Below are positions 10,537 through 19,396 of a stretch of 64,000 nucleotides of DNA, piece after piece. The notes below the pieces were generated by a model. It worked only from the letters and a program-made list of their open reading frames with translations, was not told the origin of the DNA and ran no database searches. Source of the DNA: Phascolarctobacterium faecium DSM 14760. Its GTDB lineage: Bacteria; Bacillota; Negativicutes; Acidaminococcales; Acidaminococcaceae. A program made the translations under genes and the position numbers. How positions within the stretch are numbered: the first letter of the stretch is position 1; every line of letters starts with the position of its first letter. The stretch spans positions 1 to 64,000 of the forward strand of contig NZ_QLTS01000004.1 of the NCBI RefSeq assembly GCF_003269275.1, in the 5' to 3' direction.

Positions 10537-12558
10537 TTGAGTACTTATTTAATTTTATCCATAGTCGTCGGTCTTGTTGCCCTCGGCGTGGCAGTAATGC
10601 TCAGTAACGCTATCAGCGCTGCTAATGCCGGTACTGCCCGTATGAAGGAGATCGCTGGCTATATCCATGAAGGTGCAATGGCATTCCTGTACAGAGAATA
10701 CAAATATCTTGCTATCTTCATCGTTGTTGTTGCTGCAATTATTGCTACATTCTTATCAGTAAGCACTGCGCTCTGCTTTATCGGCGGTGCTGTATTCTCC
10801 ATCTGCGCAGGTTATCTGGGTATGAACGTGGCTACTAAAGCTAACGTTCGTACAGCTGAAGCTGCCCGTCACGGCATGAGCGAAGCTCTGAAAATCGCTT
10901 TCTCCGGCGGCGCTGTAATGGGCCTGGGCGTTGTAGGCCTTGGTATTGCCGGCCTGGCTGTAGCTTATTTTGTTTTTGACCGTAACATTGATATTGTTAC
11001 CGGTTTTGGTCTGGGCGCAAGCTCGATCGCATTGTTTGCCCGTGTTGGCGGCGGTATTTATACTAAAGCTGCTGACGTTGGCGCTGACCTTGTTGGTAAA
11101 GTTGAAGCCGGTATTCCGGAAGACGATCCGCGTAACCCTGCTACTATTGCTGATAACGTAGGCGATAACGTAGGCGACGTTGCCGGTATGGGTGCCGACT
11201 TGTTTGAATCCTATGTAGGCGCAATTATCTCCGCCTTGACTCTGGGTGCAGTTGCATATCCCGGCGGTGAAGGTGTCGAATTTGTTTTCATGCTGGCTGT
11301 TGCCGGTATCCTTGCTTCTATCATCGGTGTTATGTTTGCCCGTTCCAGCAAATCTCAAAACCCTCAGGCTGCACTGAACAGCGGTACTTACATCGGCGGT
11401 GCTATCGTTATCGCTGCTGCTGCTTATCTTTCTAACAGCCTGTTTGGTTCTCTGGATGCATTCTGGGCTATTGCAGCAGGTCTGCTTGTTGGTATGATCA
11501 TTGGCAAGATCACCGAGATCTATACCTCTGCTGATTTCGGGAGTGTTAAGAAAATCGCTCAACAATCCGAAACCGGTCCGGCAACCACTATTATTGCCGG
11601 TTTGGCAGTTGGTATGTATTCTACTTTCTGGCCTATGCTTTTCATCTGCATCGGCGTAATCGTATCCTTCTTTGTAATGGGCGGCGCTACTAACGGCGGC
11701 ATGGGACTGTTCGGTATCTCTCTGGCTGCTGTAGGTATGCTCTCCACCACCGGTTTGACCGTTGCTGTTGACGCTTACGGCCCGATCGCCGACAATGCCG
11801 GCGGTATTGCTGAAATGTCCGAGCTTCCTCCTGAAGTTCGTGAAATCACTGATAAACTTGACTCAGTTGGCAACACTACTGCTGCTATCGGCAAAGGCTT
11901 TGCTATCGGTTCTGCTGCACTTACTGCACTGGCTCTGTTCTCTGCTTATGCGCATACCGTTAACCTCACTACCATTGACTTGCTCAACCCTGTAACTTTG
12001 GTTGGCCTGTTCATCGGCGCAACTCTGCCGTTCGTTTTTGGCGCTATGACCATGGAATCTGTTGGTAAAGCCGCTTACGAAATGATCGAAGAAGTTCGTC
12101 GTCAATTCCGTGAGATCCCTGGTTTGCTGGAAGGCAAAGCTAAAGCTGACTATCGTAAATGCGTAGATATCTCTACTGCTGCTGCCTTGCACGAAATGAT
12201 TCTGCCGGGCGTTCTGGCAATCGTTGCTCCGCTGCTGATCGGTTTCCTCTTTGGTACTGAAGCATTGGGTGGTATGATTGGCGGCTCTTTGGCAGCCGGC
12301 GTGCTGGTAGCTATTTTGATGGCTAACGCAGGCGGTGCCTGGGATAATGCTAAAAAATACATCGAATCCGGTGTTCATGGCGGTAAAGGCAGTGAAGCTC
12401 ACAAAGCAGCTGTTACCGGCGACACCGTAGGCGATCCGTTCAAAGATACTTCCGGACCTGCAATGAACATCCTCATCAAATTGATGACTATCGTTTCCTT
12501 GGTATTTGCTCCGGTTCTGGCTGCTCATGGCGGCATTCTTCTGAACTTCTTTAAATAA
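10537..12558 (+). CDS. hppA: K+-stimulated membrane-bound pyrophosphatase
   Basis: Couples hydrolysis of pyrophosphate to export of H+ and/or Na+ across the inner membrane. The 673-aa protein has about 16 helices, the substrate motif [21 protein letters not shown] and the partner acidic motif near [18 protein letters not shown]. The segment [16 protein letters not shown] carries Ala rather than Lys at the position that separates K+-dependent from K+-independent enzymes, so K+ dependence is likely. The start is TTG at 10537, behind GAAAGGGG; the nearby ATG at about 10531 runs straight into a stop. Codon use is strongly biased, suggesting high expression. Confidence 0.94.
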   Translation: MSTYLILSIVVGLVALGVAVMLSNAISAANAGTARMKEIAGYIHEGAMAFLYREYKYLAIFIVVVAAIIATFLSVSTALCFIGGAVFSICAGYLGMNVATKANVRTAEAARHGMSEALKIAFSGGAVMGLGVVGLGIAGLAVAYFVFDRNIDIVTGFGLGASSIALFARVGGGIYTKAADVGADLVGKVEAGIPEDDPRNPATIADNVGDNVGDVAGMGADLFESYVGAIISALTLGAVAYPGGEGVEFVFMLAVAGILASIIGVMFARSSKSQNPQAALNSGTYIGGAIVIAAAAYLSNSLFGSLDAFWAIAAGLLVGMIIGKITEIYTSADFGSVKKIAQQSETGPATTIIAGLAVGMYSTFWPMLFICIGVIVSFFVMGGATNGGMGLFGISLAAVGMLSTTGLTVAVDAYGPIADNAGGIAEMSELPPEVREITDKLDSVGNTTAAIGKGFAIGSAALTALALFSAYAHTVNLTTIDLLNPVTLVGLFIGATLPFVFGAMTMESVGKAAYEMIEEVRRQFREIPGLLEGKAKADYRKCVDISTAAALHEMILPGVLAIVAPLLIGFLFGTEALGGMIGGSLAAGVLVAILMANAGGAWDNAKKYIESGVHGGKGSEAHKAAVTGDTVGDPFKDTSGPAMNILIKLMTIVSLVFAPVLAAHGGILLNFFK

Positions 12559-12578
12559 GAATTGTAAGTTGTTTGTAA

Positions 12579-12612
12579 AATCCCACATCTTCGGATGTGG
12601 GATTTTTTTTCA
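12579..12612 (+). terminator. Terminator of hppA
   Basis: AATCCCACATC / GATGTGGGATT around a TTCG tetraloop, followed by eight T. Confidence 0.92.
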
Positions 12613-12658
12613 TATGGTATAATAATATAGTATAAGTAAGATTAGGAGCGTAATTACA

Positions 12659-13393
12659 GTGCAGTCATTCAGTGGTAATGAAGAATTTTTCTTTCAAGGC
12701 GGCAAACAGGGTATAGTATTGGTTCACGGTTATACGGGAGCTCCGGGAGAGATGCGCCTGCTGGGAGAATATCTGCATCAGCAGGGGCTGACAGTACTGG
12801 GCGTGCGTTTAGCAGGGCATGGTACTACGCCGCAGGATCTGAACGAGACCAAATGGCAGGACTGGTATAAGGCTGTAAGCGATGGTGTGTATCGCCTGCA
12901 GGCTGGCTGCGATAGAGTTTCAATAGTGGGACTGTCCATGGGAGGACTGCTGACTATTAAAGCTGCGGCTGAATTACCGGTAGCGAAAGCGGCTATCCTG
13001 GCAGCGCCGATTTACGTTTGTGACAGAAGGGCTCCTTATCTGCCGTTACTGCGTTTTTTTATCCGTTACCTGAAAAAACGTCAGCGCCAGTATCAGGTGC
13101 CGGCAAGCTACAGCGTTTGTTATCATATGATGCCGGTCAAGCCGCTGAGCAGCCTGTTTGAGCTGGTCGATTTGTGCAAAAAAAAGTATTTGCAGTCAAT
13201 AAAAATACCCTGCCTGGTGATGCAGTCAAAAGTAGAGCATACGGTAAAACCTGCCAGCGCTCAATATATTTATGATCATCTGGGCACAGCTGATAAAAAA
13301 CTTGTTTGGTATCATCATTCCGGACATATACTGACCCTTGATAATGAACGGGATGATGTTTTTCAAAAAATTTATGAATTTTTGATGGAGTAA
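12659..13393 (+). CDS. est: Carboxylesterase, alpha/beta hydrolase (Est30-like)
   Basis: A 244-aa serine hydrolase. The oxyanion-hole motif is VLVHGYTGAPGEM, the nucleophile elbow GLSMGG, and the catalytic His lies in YHHSGHILTLD near the C terminus, with the acid expected around residue 200. Est30-type monoacyl esterases occupy this slot between secG and rnr in many Firmicutes; their physiological substrate is unknown. GTG start at 12659, with weak Shine-Dalgarno TTAGGAG upstream. Only 4 bp separate it from the thioesterase gene. Confidence 0.85.
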   Translation: MQSFSGNEEFFFQGGKQGIVLVHGYTGAPGEMRLLGEYLHQQGLTVLGVRLAGHGTTPQDLNETKWQDWYKAVSDGVYRLQAGCDRVSIVGLSMGGLLTIKAAAELPVAKAAILAAPIYVCDRRAPYLPLLRFFIRYLKKRQRQYQVPASYSVCYHMMPVKPLSSLFELVDLCKKKYLQSIKIPCLVMQSKVEHTVKPASAQYIYDHLGTADKKLVWYHHSGHILTLDNERDDVFQKIYEFLME

Positions 13394-13397
13394 GAAA

Positions 13398-13814
13398 ATG
13401 CAGGAAAAAGAATATACCTGGTGCTTTGCCTGCGGCAAAGATAATCCTATCGGTTTAAAAATGGAATTTACAATGGATGCCGAGGAATGTGTGGCTTATT
13501 TTACACCCAGACAGGAGCATCAAAGCTATGACGGGAGAATGCATGGCGGTCTGATCAGCGTCTTACTGGACGAGATCATGGGCCATTACCTGTTCGTCAC
13601 AGAAGGAAAACCTGCCTATACGGCAAAAATGGAACTGCGTTACCGGCAGCCCGTTATGATTGGTGAAACGGTAAAATGTGTAGGCCGGCGTTTGAAACAA
13701 AAAGGCCGTCTGGTAGAAATGCAGGGCCAAATAATTACGAAAGATGGCATCGTAGCTGCTGAAGCAGTGGCAAAAATGATGCTTGAGGAAGATAATGCAA
13801 GCGAAAAGCAGTAA
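13398..13814 (+). CDS. Hotdog-fold thioesterase, PaaI/YigI-like
   Basis: A 138-aa hotdog-fold protein, probably hydrolysing an acyl-CoA or related thioester. The start WCFACGKDNPIGL is a common N-terminal motif of this branch, and the hotdog helix segment YDGRMHGGLISVLLDEIMGHY carries the HGG-containing active-site loop. Its specific substrate is not evident. It lies 4 bp after the esterase, and its last 20 bases overlap the start of rnr, so the three genes are probably translationally coupled. Confidence 0.8.
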   Translation: MQEKEYTWCFACGKDNPIGLKMEFTMDAEECVAYFTPRQEHQSYDGRMHGGLISVLLDEIMGHYLFVTEGKPAYTAKMELRYRQPVMIGETVKCVGRRLKQKGRLVEMQGQIITKDGIVAAEAVAKMMLEEDNASEKQ

Positions 13815-16131
13815 AACAACAATATTAGATTTTATGCGGAGCAGCTCGTATGCACCGCAGACAGCAGAAGCACTGATCGAAACGATCCCCATTAGCGGAA
13901 ATCTTGATCACTTCTGGAAAGACATGCTGGAACTGGAAGAAAACGGTGAGATTATTAAAACCCGTTTCGGGACCTACGGCCTGCCTGAAAAAATGGGCTT
14001 GGTCGTTGGCAGATTCCAGCTGACCAGCAAGGGATTTGGGTTCGTGATACCTGATAACAAAGGCGAACGTCCCGATGTATTCATTCCACCCCGAGCTTTA
14101 GGCGGTGCAATGAACAATGACCGTGTAATGGCACGTGTGGAAAGCTCCAGCGGCGGCAATAAGCCGGAGGGAGAGATAATTCGTATCATCACTCATGCGA
14201 ATAATAAGATTGTCGGTATTTTTCATCAAAGCGGAGATTTTGGCTTTGTAACACCCGACGATAAACGTATCGGGCAGGATATTTATATTATGAAAAGACA
14301 TTTCGGCGGGGCCAAGACCAACCAGAAGGTAGTGGCAGAAATCACCGAATGGCCGGTTGAACGGCGCAACGCCGAAGGTAAGATCATTGAGATTTTGGGC
14401 AACGTAGGCGATGTGGGGCTGGAGATCCTTTCGATCATCAAGCAGAATGATCTGCCGCTGGAATTTCCGCCGCAGGTCATCGAAGCCTCGAAACGTGTGC
14501 CTAAAAGCATCAAGCAAAGCGAATTGGAAGGCAGACGTGACTTGCGCGATCTGCCGATCGTGACTGTTGACGGTGATGATGCTAAAGATCTGGACGATGC
14601 TGTTTATGTGAAACAGCTTGGCAAAGATGAATTTTTATTGGGTGTACATATCGCCGATGTCAGCTATTATGTAAAAGAAAACGCTGTTTTGGATAAAGAA
14701 GCACGTGAGCGCGGCACCAGTGTCTATCTGGTAGACAGGGTGTTGCCGATGCTGCCCGAGCGTTTATCCAACGGTATTTGCAGTCTTAATGCAGGCGAAG
14801 ACCGCTTAACGATGTCCTGTGAGATGCATATCGACCGTAAGGGCCGCATTTTAAGCTACGAGATATTCCCGTCGGTCATTCATGTCCGCCACCGTCTCAG
14901 CTACCGTATCGTGCGTGAGATACTGGTGAACGGTGACGAAGAACTGGCGCAGAAGTACGAAGATGTAGTACCAATGCTGAAAATGATGGAAGAGCTGTGC
15001 CTGGTGCTGCGTAAAAAGCGTACGACACGCGGTGCTATTGACTTTGATCTGCCGGAACAAAAGGTCATTCTGGACGAACAGGGCCGACCGGTGGAGATCG
15101 TGCAGCGGATCCGCAGCATAGCTGAATCTATTATCGAAGAATTTATGCTGGCAGCCAACGAAACTGTTGCGCGCCATATGTTTAACCAAAAGTGGCCGTT
15201 TATCTACCGTGTCCACGACTTGCCCAACGAAGAAAAAATGAAAGACCTGGCCAAGCTTCTGGCCAACTTTAACGTTAAGCTCAAGGTCAGCGAAGAAACG
15301 AAACCGGGCGAAGTGCAGAAAGCTTTGGCGGAAATGGCTGGCAAGCCTGAGGAACGGCTGGTATCGACAGTAGCTTTACGTTCGCTGAAACAGGCTGTTT
15401 ATCAGACCGAGAATATTGGGCACTTTGGCTTGGCGGCAGAGTATTACACGCATTTCACATCGCCGATCAGGCGTTATCCTGACTTGATAGTGCATCGTCT
15501 GCTGCATGAATGGGTGAGCGACCCGGCAATGAATGCCCAAAAAAGCGAAAAGCTGGAACTGAACCTTGACGCGATCGCCGAACATTCCTCGATCCGTGAA
15601 CGTGCGGCTGCAGAAGCAGAACGTGCTACGGTCGATTTGAAAAAAGCGGAATATATGGCCGGCCATATCGGCGAAGAATTCGACGGAGTTATTTCCGGCG
15701 TCACTGCCTTCGGAATGTTTATCGAACTGGAGAACGGTGTTGAAGGGCTGGTACATATTTCCAGCCTGATGGACGATTATTATGAGTTCTATGAAGACAG
15801 ATACGCCCTGCTGGGCTCGCATACACGGAAGGTCTACCGTTTGGGTGACCCGGTGCGGATCGAGGTCTTACAGGTCAATATTGCCGACAGGAACATCGAC
15901 TTTATTATGGCCGGCGAGAACGATGCTGTGCGCGACAGGATAAAGGCCCAGCTTTTAGGGCAGCGCAGCCATGCTTCGGCACGCAGCGCGATAGAAAAAA
16001 GCGGCGGCAAAAAACAGGGTAAAAGCGGCAGTCGCAAAAAGCCGCTGGATAAACGCGGCAAAGGCGGCGTTGGCGGCAATAAATATGTCAATCACGCGAA
16101 AAGCAAGAAAAAAGGTCGCAAGAAAAAATAA
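13795..16131 (+). CDS. rnr: Ribonuclease R
   Basis: A processive 3'-5' exoribonuclease of 778 aa that degrades structured RNA and works with tmRNA in trans-translation. Order: N-terminal winged-helix (about 1-65), two cold-shock/OB domains (about 70-230), the RNB catalytic domain with the Asp cluster TVDGDDAKDLDDAVYV (about 255-585), an S1 domain starting near EFDGVISGVTAFGMF (about 620-705), and a very basic Lys/Gly/Ser tail to the end. GAGGA 6 bases before ATG 13795 decides the start; the frame opens at a TTG four codons earlier. Position before smpB and ssrA is conserved. Confidence 0.95.
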   Translation: MQAKSSKTTILDFMRSSSYAPQTAEALIETIPISGNLDHFWKDMLELEENGEIIKTRFGTYGLPEKMGLVVGRFQLTSKGFGFVIPDNKGERPDVFIPPRALGGAMNNDRVMARVESSSGGNKPEGEIIRIITHANNKIVGIFHQSGDFGFVTPDDKRIGQDIYIMKRHFGGAKTNQKVVAEITEWPVERRNAEGKIIEILGNVGDVGLEILSIIKQNDLPLEFPPQVIEASKRVPKSIKQSELEGRRDLRDLPIVTVDGDDAKDLDDAVYVKQLGKDEFLLGVHIADVSYYVKENAVLDKEARERGTSVYLVDRVLPMLPERLSNGICSLNAGEDRLTMSCEMHIDRKGRILSYEIFPSVIHVRHRLSYRIVREILVNGDEELAQKYEDVVPMLKMMEELCLVLRKKRTTRGAIDFDLPEQKVILDEQGRPVEIVQRIRSIAESIIEEFMLAANETVARHMFNQKWPFIYRVHDLPNEEKMKDLAKLLANFNVKLKVSEETKPGEVQKALAEMAGKPEERLVSTVALRSLKQAVYQTENIGHFGLAAEYYTHFTSPIRRYPDLIVHRLLHEWVSDPAMNAQKSEKLELNLDAIAEHSSIRERAAAEAERATVDLKKAEYMAGHIGEEFDGVISGVTAFGMFIELENGVEGLVHISSLMDDYYEFYEDRYALLGSHTRKVYRLGDPVRIEVLQVNIADRNIDFIMAGENDAVRDRIKAQLLGQRSHASARSAIEKSGGKKQGKSGSRKKPLDKRGKGGVGGNKYVNHAKSKKKGRKKK

Positions 16132-16151
16132 CCACAACCAGGTGAACAATA

Positions 16152-16619
16152 ATGGCAGAAAAGAAAATCAAAATCATTGCGGAAAACAGAAAAGCCAGAC
16201 ATGATTTTACGATCCATGAAACCTACGAAGCCGGTATTGAGTTGACAGGTACGGAAGTAAAATCACTGCGGGCAGGTAAAGCCAATATGAAAGACAGCTA
16301 CGCCCAGATCACCAAAACGGCCGAGGTCTATGTTTATAACCTGCATATCAGCCCTTATGATCAGGGTAACCGTTTCAACCATGAGCCTTTGCGCAACCGC
16401 AGGTTGCTGCTGCACCGCGAGGAAATACGCCGCCTGATCGGCAAGGTCAAAGAAAAAGGCTACGCTTTGGTGCCTTTAAAAATGTATTTTACTCACGGGC
16501 TGGTAAAAATGGAGCTGGCGCTGGCGACTGGCAAAAAGCTGTATGATAAACGGCAGGACCTGGCTAATAAAGACGCCAGGCGGGAAATGGAACGCGCAAT
16601 GAAAGAGCGTAACCGTTAA
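16152..16619 (+). CDS. smpB: SsrA-binding protein
   Basis: Binds the tRNA-like domain of tmRNA and brings it to stalled ribosomes. The 155-aa protein shows [30 protein letters not shown] at the N terminus (beta-barrel strands), the [16 protein letters not shown] segment and the basic C-terminal helix [24 protein letters not shown], which enters the ribosomal A-site path. It lies 20 bp after rnr and 88 bp before its RNA partner. Confidence 0.96.
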   Translation: MAEKKIKIIAENRKARHDFTIHETYEAGIELTGTEVKSLRAGKANMKDSYAQITKTAEVYVYNLHISPYDQGNRFNHEPLRNRRLLLHREEIRRLIGKVKEKGYALVPLKMYFTHGLVKMELALATGKKLYDKRQDLANKDARREMERAMKERNR

Positions 16620-16707
16620 AAGTTGCATATTCTTCACAGGACGCCGCTTGCAAGTAGCAGGCGCCTGTGTTAGAATAATTAGAGCCTTACAGGCCATATT
16701 TATAACC

Positions 16708-17054
16708 GGGGATGTACTGGTTTCGACGGGGGTAGGTGTGGTATGATAAGCGAGCCGTGGTTCCGTTAGCACGTTAAACGGCGGACGTTTAAAGTAAACG
16801 CAAAAACTGATTACGCTTTAGCAGCTTAATGCTAACGTCTTTCCGATCCTCCTCCCATGGGAACGGAAAAGACGCAAACAGTGGGATACCCGTAAGCCAA
16901 TTCTCGGAGGCGGACAGGGGAAACTCATCGAGATAGCGACCGCGAAGCCTGCCGCTTGGCGTCAAGGAAGCAAAATCTAAATTAGCGGCTGCGCTCGGAG
17001 AAAGTCATATTGCAATATTTTCGGACAGGGGTTCGACTCCCCTCATCTCCACCA
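16708..17054 (+). ncRNA. ssrA: Transfer-messenger RNA (tmRNA)
   Basis: One-piece tmRNA. The 5' end GGGGATG (16708-16714) pairs with CATCTCC before an encoded ACCA end (17054). The tRNA-like D-loop region GTACTGGTTTCGACGGGGG and T-arm GGTTCGACTCCCC are standard. The tag frame reads gca-aaa-act-gat-tac-gct-tta-gca-gct-taa at 16800-16829, ending AKTDYALAA before the stop; the resume codon may be one or two codons earlier. It follows smpB, its protein partner. Confidence 0.96.
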
Positions 17055-17080
17055 ATTGCACTAATTTAAAACTTATCATA

Positions 17081-17120
17081 AAATACGACCCTGGCGACAA
17101 GCCGAAGGTCGTATTTTTTT
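17081..17120 (+). terminator. Terminator of ssrA
   Basis: AAATACGACC and GGTCGTATTT form the stem, ending in seven T. It lies 27 bases after the tmRNA end. Confidence 0.85.
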
Positions 17121-17295
17121 ATGCCGTGACAGTTGTAAAAACAACGGTGAATATTTGAGTGTAACTAATGTTTTAAAAGTATCATTTGTAAAATTTAAAA
17201 TTATTTAAAATATACTAAATGTTGGAAAAGTTTTACTATAGTTGACTTTATTATACAAAATGCTATAATTGTATTAAGAAAATAGGAGGTGTTTT

Positions 17296-18138
17296 ATGAA
17301 ATTATCTAAAAAGTTATTCACAGCAGGAATTGTCGCTGCACTGGCCTTGAGCGTTGCTGCATCGGCTTTGGCGGCAGAATTGACTGTTAAAACGAAAAAA
17401 ATCAACGAAGGCCAGGTGAAAATAGCCACACCGGTCATCACCGGATCTGAAGGCGGCGCAAAGATGGATACGCTGTTGACGCAAATGACTACCAAAAATA
17501 CTGTAGCTGAGATCTATAAATATTTATCCAGCGACAGCCAGAAAATCACTTTAGACAACTATCTTGATTTCACTAACGGTTCTCCTGATCCTGTCAAAGA
17601 AGGCTTTGCACTTGTAAAAGGCAGCGCTTTCCTTGTAAATGCAGGCTTTGATAAAGAACAAAAGGCACTGGGTAAAACACAGGCTGCTGAAAAATACAGA
17701 TTGGATATCGACTATACTGCTTATACAGTCGATTCCGAAATTTTATCGTTGGAACAATACGCCAGCGCTTATACCGGCGGTGCGCATGACAACGAATCTA
17801 TCACAACGCTGACCGTTAACCCGAAAACAGGCAGGATCTATACCCTGGCCGATATGTTCGTTCCCGGCAGCGACTATAAAGCACGTTTGGAAATGCTGAT
17901 CGCTATCCAGCAAAAAGGCGATAACAGATTGCTCGAACAAATGAAAAAACCAACCGTTGCTTATCAAAAAGTTATTATTTCCGGTAACGAAAAATTCTAT
18001 CTGAATTCTGATCTTGATAACTGGGGCATTTATGTTGTTTACAACCCGGGTGAAGTTGCACCGATGGCAGCCGGTATCCAAAAATACTATCTGCCTATCG
18101 ATACGATCTCAGATATTATCAGCTATCAACTGAAATAA
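17296..18138 (+). CDS. Exported DUF3298/DUF4163 (RsiV-like) protein
   Basis: A 280-aa exported protein with a signal peptide (basic KLSKKLF, a hydrophobic core and an ASALA-A cleavage motif near residue 27). The first half resembles DUF4163, and the motif ASAYTGGAHDNESITTLTVNPKTG followed by YTLADMF is the hallmark of DUF3298, the family of the lysozyme-binding ectodomain of RsiV. Here there is no cytoplasmic anti-sigma part and no membrane anchor, so it is probably a free periplasmic protein. Its ligand is unknown. It is a single gene with its own terminator; AGGAGGTG precedes the ATG. Confidence 0.78.
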   Translation: MKLSKKLFTAGIVAALALSVAASALAAELTVKTKKINEGQVKIATPVITGSEGGAKMDTLLTQMTTKNTVAEIYKYLSSDSQKITLDNYLDFTNGSPDPVKEGFALVKGSAFLVNAGFDKEQKALGKTQAAEKYRLDIDYTAYTVDSEILSLEQYASAYTGGAHDNESITTLTVNPKTGRIYTLADMFVPGSDYKARLEMLIAIQQKGDNRLLEQMKKPTVAYQKVIISGNEKFYLNSDLDNWGIYVVYNPGEVAPMAAGIQKYYLPIDTISDIISYQLK

Positions 18139-18146
18139 GTAAAATA

Positions 18147-18179
18147 AAAACAGACACGCTTATGCGTGTCTGTTTTTTT
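18147..18179. terminator. Bidirectional terminator
   Basis: AACAGACACGC-TTAT-GCGTGTCTGTT, with A-rich and T-rich flanks on opposite sides, lies between two convergent genes and could stop both transcripts. Confidence 0.88.
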
Positions 18180-18187
18180 ATGTTCTT

Positions 18188-19261
18188 TTATTTAGCTTTA
18201 GGCAGCTGAGTCAGCAGCTGCAGTTGACTGCCGTCATCAAAGCTGACGCTGCTGATGGTGACCTGCCATTTTACAGTCTTCAGATCACTGCGCAGCAAGC
18301 GGACAGTTTCCGGTTTGAACTGGTTAAGGCTGAACAGTTTTTTCAAACTGCTGCTGCCCTGCGGGGCCAAAGTCAGGTAATCGTTGAAACGGCAGCGCTG
18401 GAGCAGCATACCGTCGTTATCGAAAACCTCGACAGATCCCTGCAGTCCGGTAATAGTTTTGGCAGAGATATTATTTAAGGTAAACGTGTTTTGCATGGTA
18501 TAAGAAGGGAACCAGCCGCCGCTGGAATCGATAGAGATAGTTCCGGGGACGGAGGTAACAGCGGCGTCAAGCTCGGCCTGGACCTTGCTGTTAAGCTGTT
18601 TGAGCTTTGCGGCAGTAGCCTGTTCGCGCTCTTTCAGCAGCTCCTTGAGGTTGGTGATTTCCGTCAGGCGCCAGCTGCCGTCGTCCAATTCGTACATTTT
18701 GACATGCAGGATAAAATTATGTTCTAATTGTTTATCGTACAGCTTGACGGCAACATCGGCAGTTTTGCCGACCTGCTCGCTACTTTCGACACCTTCGTAG
18801 CGCATCGTGCCGAAGCCGGTACGTTCCTTAAGCTGCTCGGCCAGCTGCTGACCTTCTGTTTTCGGGCTAGGTGCAGGAGTTGGTGCTGGGGCAGTGTCGT
18901 CGATATCACTGGTTTCCTCTGTATTGTCTTCGATCGAACCCGTTTCCACATAATGCTTGGTCTGCTCGGTCATGATTGGGACAACTACAGTTTTCAGGCT
19001 TTGAACGATACCGAGTAAAAATGGATTGGCCTCTTTGGGATCACCAAAGGCATAATAGACTACATCGTCATACGCGTGGGCATACAGTGAATTCAAATCA
19101 ACATGCTTTTCGAATTTTGTCAGATCATGCTGTTGTACAGCCTCGTGGATCTGAGTAAATGTATATTGCGGCGTACGCATCCAGTAAAAAAAATACAAGG
19201 CAGCGCCGATAACGATCAAAGCGGCAGTGATAAGTATATATTTTTTATTGTTTTCACTCAT
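18188..19261 (-). CDS. Membrane-anchored DUF2939-like protein
   Basis: A 357-aa protein with one N-terminal helix (about residues 7-27) and the rest outside the cytoplasm. Residues about 30-200 look like DUF2939: TPQYTFTQIHEAVQQHDLTKFEKHVDL followed by a YDDVVYYAF segment. An acidic, Pro-rich linker (about 120-140, APAPTPAPSPK) splits this domain, and the C-terminal 130 residues resemble an Ig-like or FxLYD-type beta domain (TLNNISAKTITGLQGSVEVFD). Function unknown. AAGGAG lies 7 bases before the ATG. It is monocistronic. Confidence 0.65.
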   Translation of the reverse strand: MSENNKKYILITAALIVIGAALYFFYWMRTPQYTFTQIHEAVQQHDLTKFEKHVDLNSLYAHAYDDVVYYAFGDPKEANPFLLGIVQSLKTVVVPIMTEQTKHYVETGSIEDNTEETSDIDDTAPAPTPAPSPKTEGQQLAEQLKERTGFGTMRYEGVESSEQVGKTADVAVKLYDKQLEHNFILHVKMYELDDGSWRLTEITNLKELLKEREQATAAKLKQLNSKVQAELDAAVTSVPGTISIDSSGGWFPSYTMQNTFTLNNISAKTITGLQGSVEVFDNDGMLLQRCRFNDYLTLAPQGSSSLKKLFSLNQFKPETVRLLRSDLKTVKWQVTISSVSFDDGSQLQLLTQLPKAK

Positions 19262-19354
19262 GGCAAACTCCTTATTAATGCTGGTATAATCATTTTAAAG
19301 ATAATAACAGGGCTTGTCAATTAAATAAAAACAATAGTCAGCCTGCTGAAAAAC

Positions 19355-19388
19355 TTAACGGCGCTGCCAATAAGGGCAAGCGCCGTTA
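19355..19388 (-). terminator. Terminator of the osmolyte transporter operon
   Basis: On the minus strand AACGGCGCTTGCC pairs with GGCAGCGCCGTT, then AAGTTTTTC follows. It lies just after the permease-binding protein stop. Confidence 0.8.
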
Positions 19389-19396
19389 AAAATATT

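Noticed and set aside
10756-11565. 269-aa minus-strand ORF inside hppA
   Set aside because: It is antisense to a highly conserved gene with strong codon bias; such long shadow frames are expected there, and the protein is rich in Ser, Thr, Asn and Gln with no motif.
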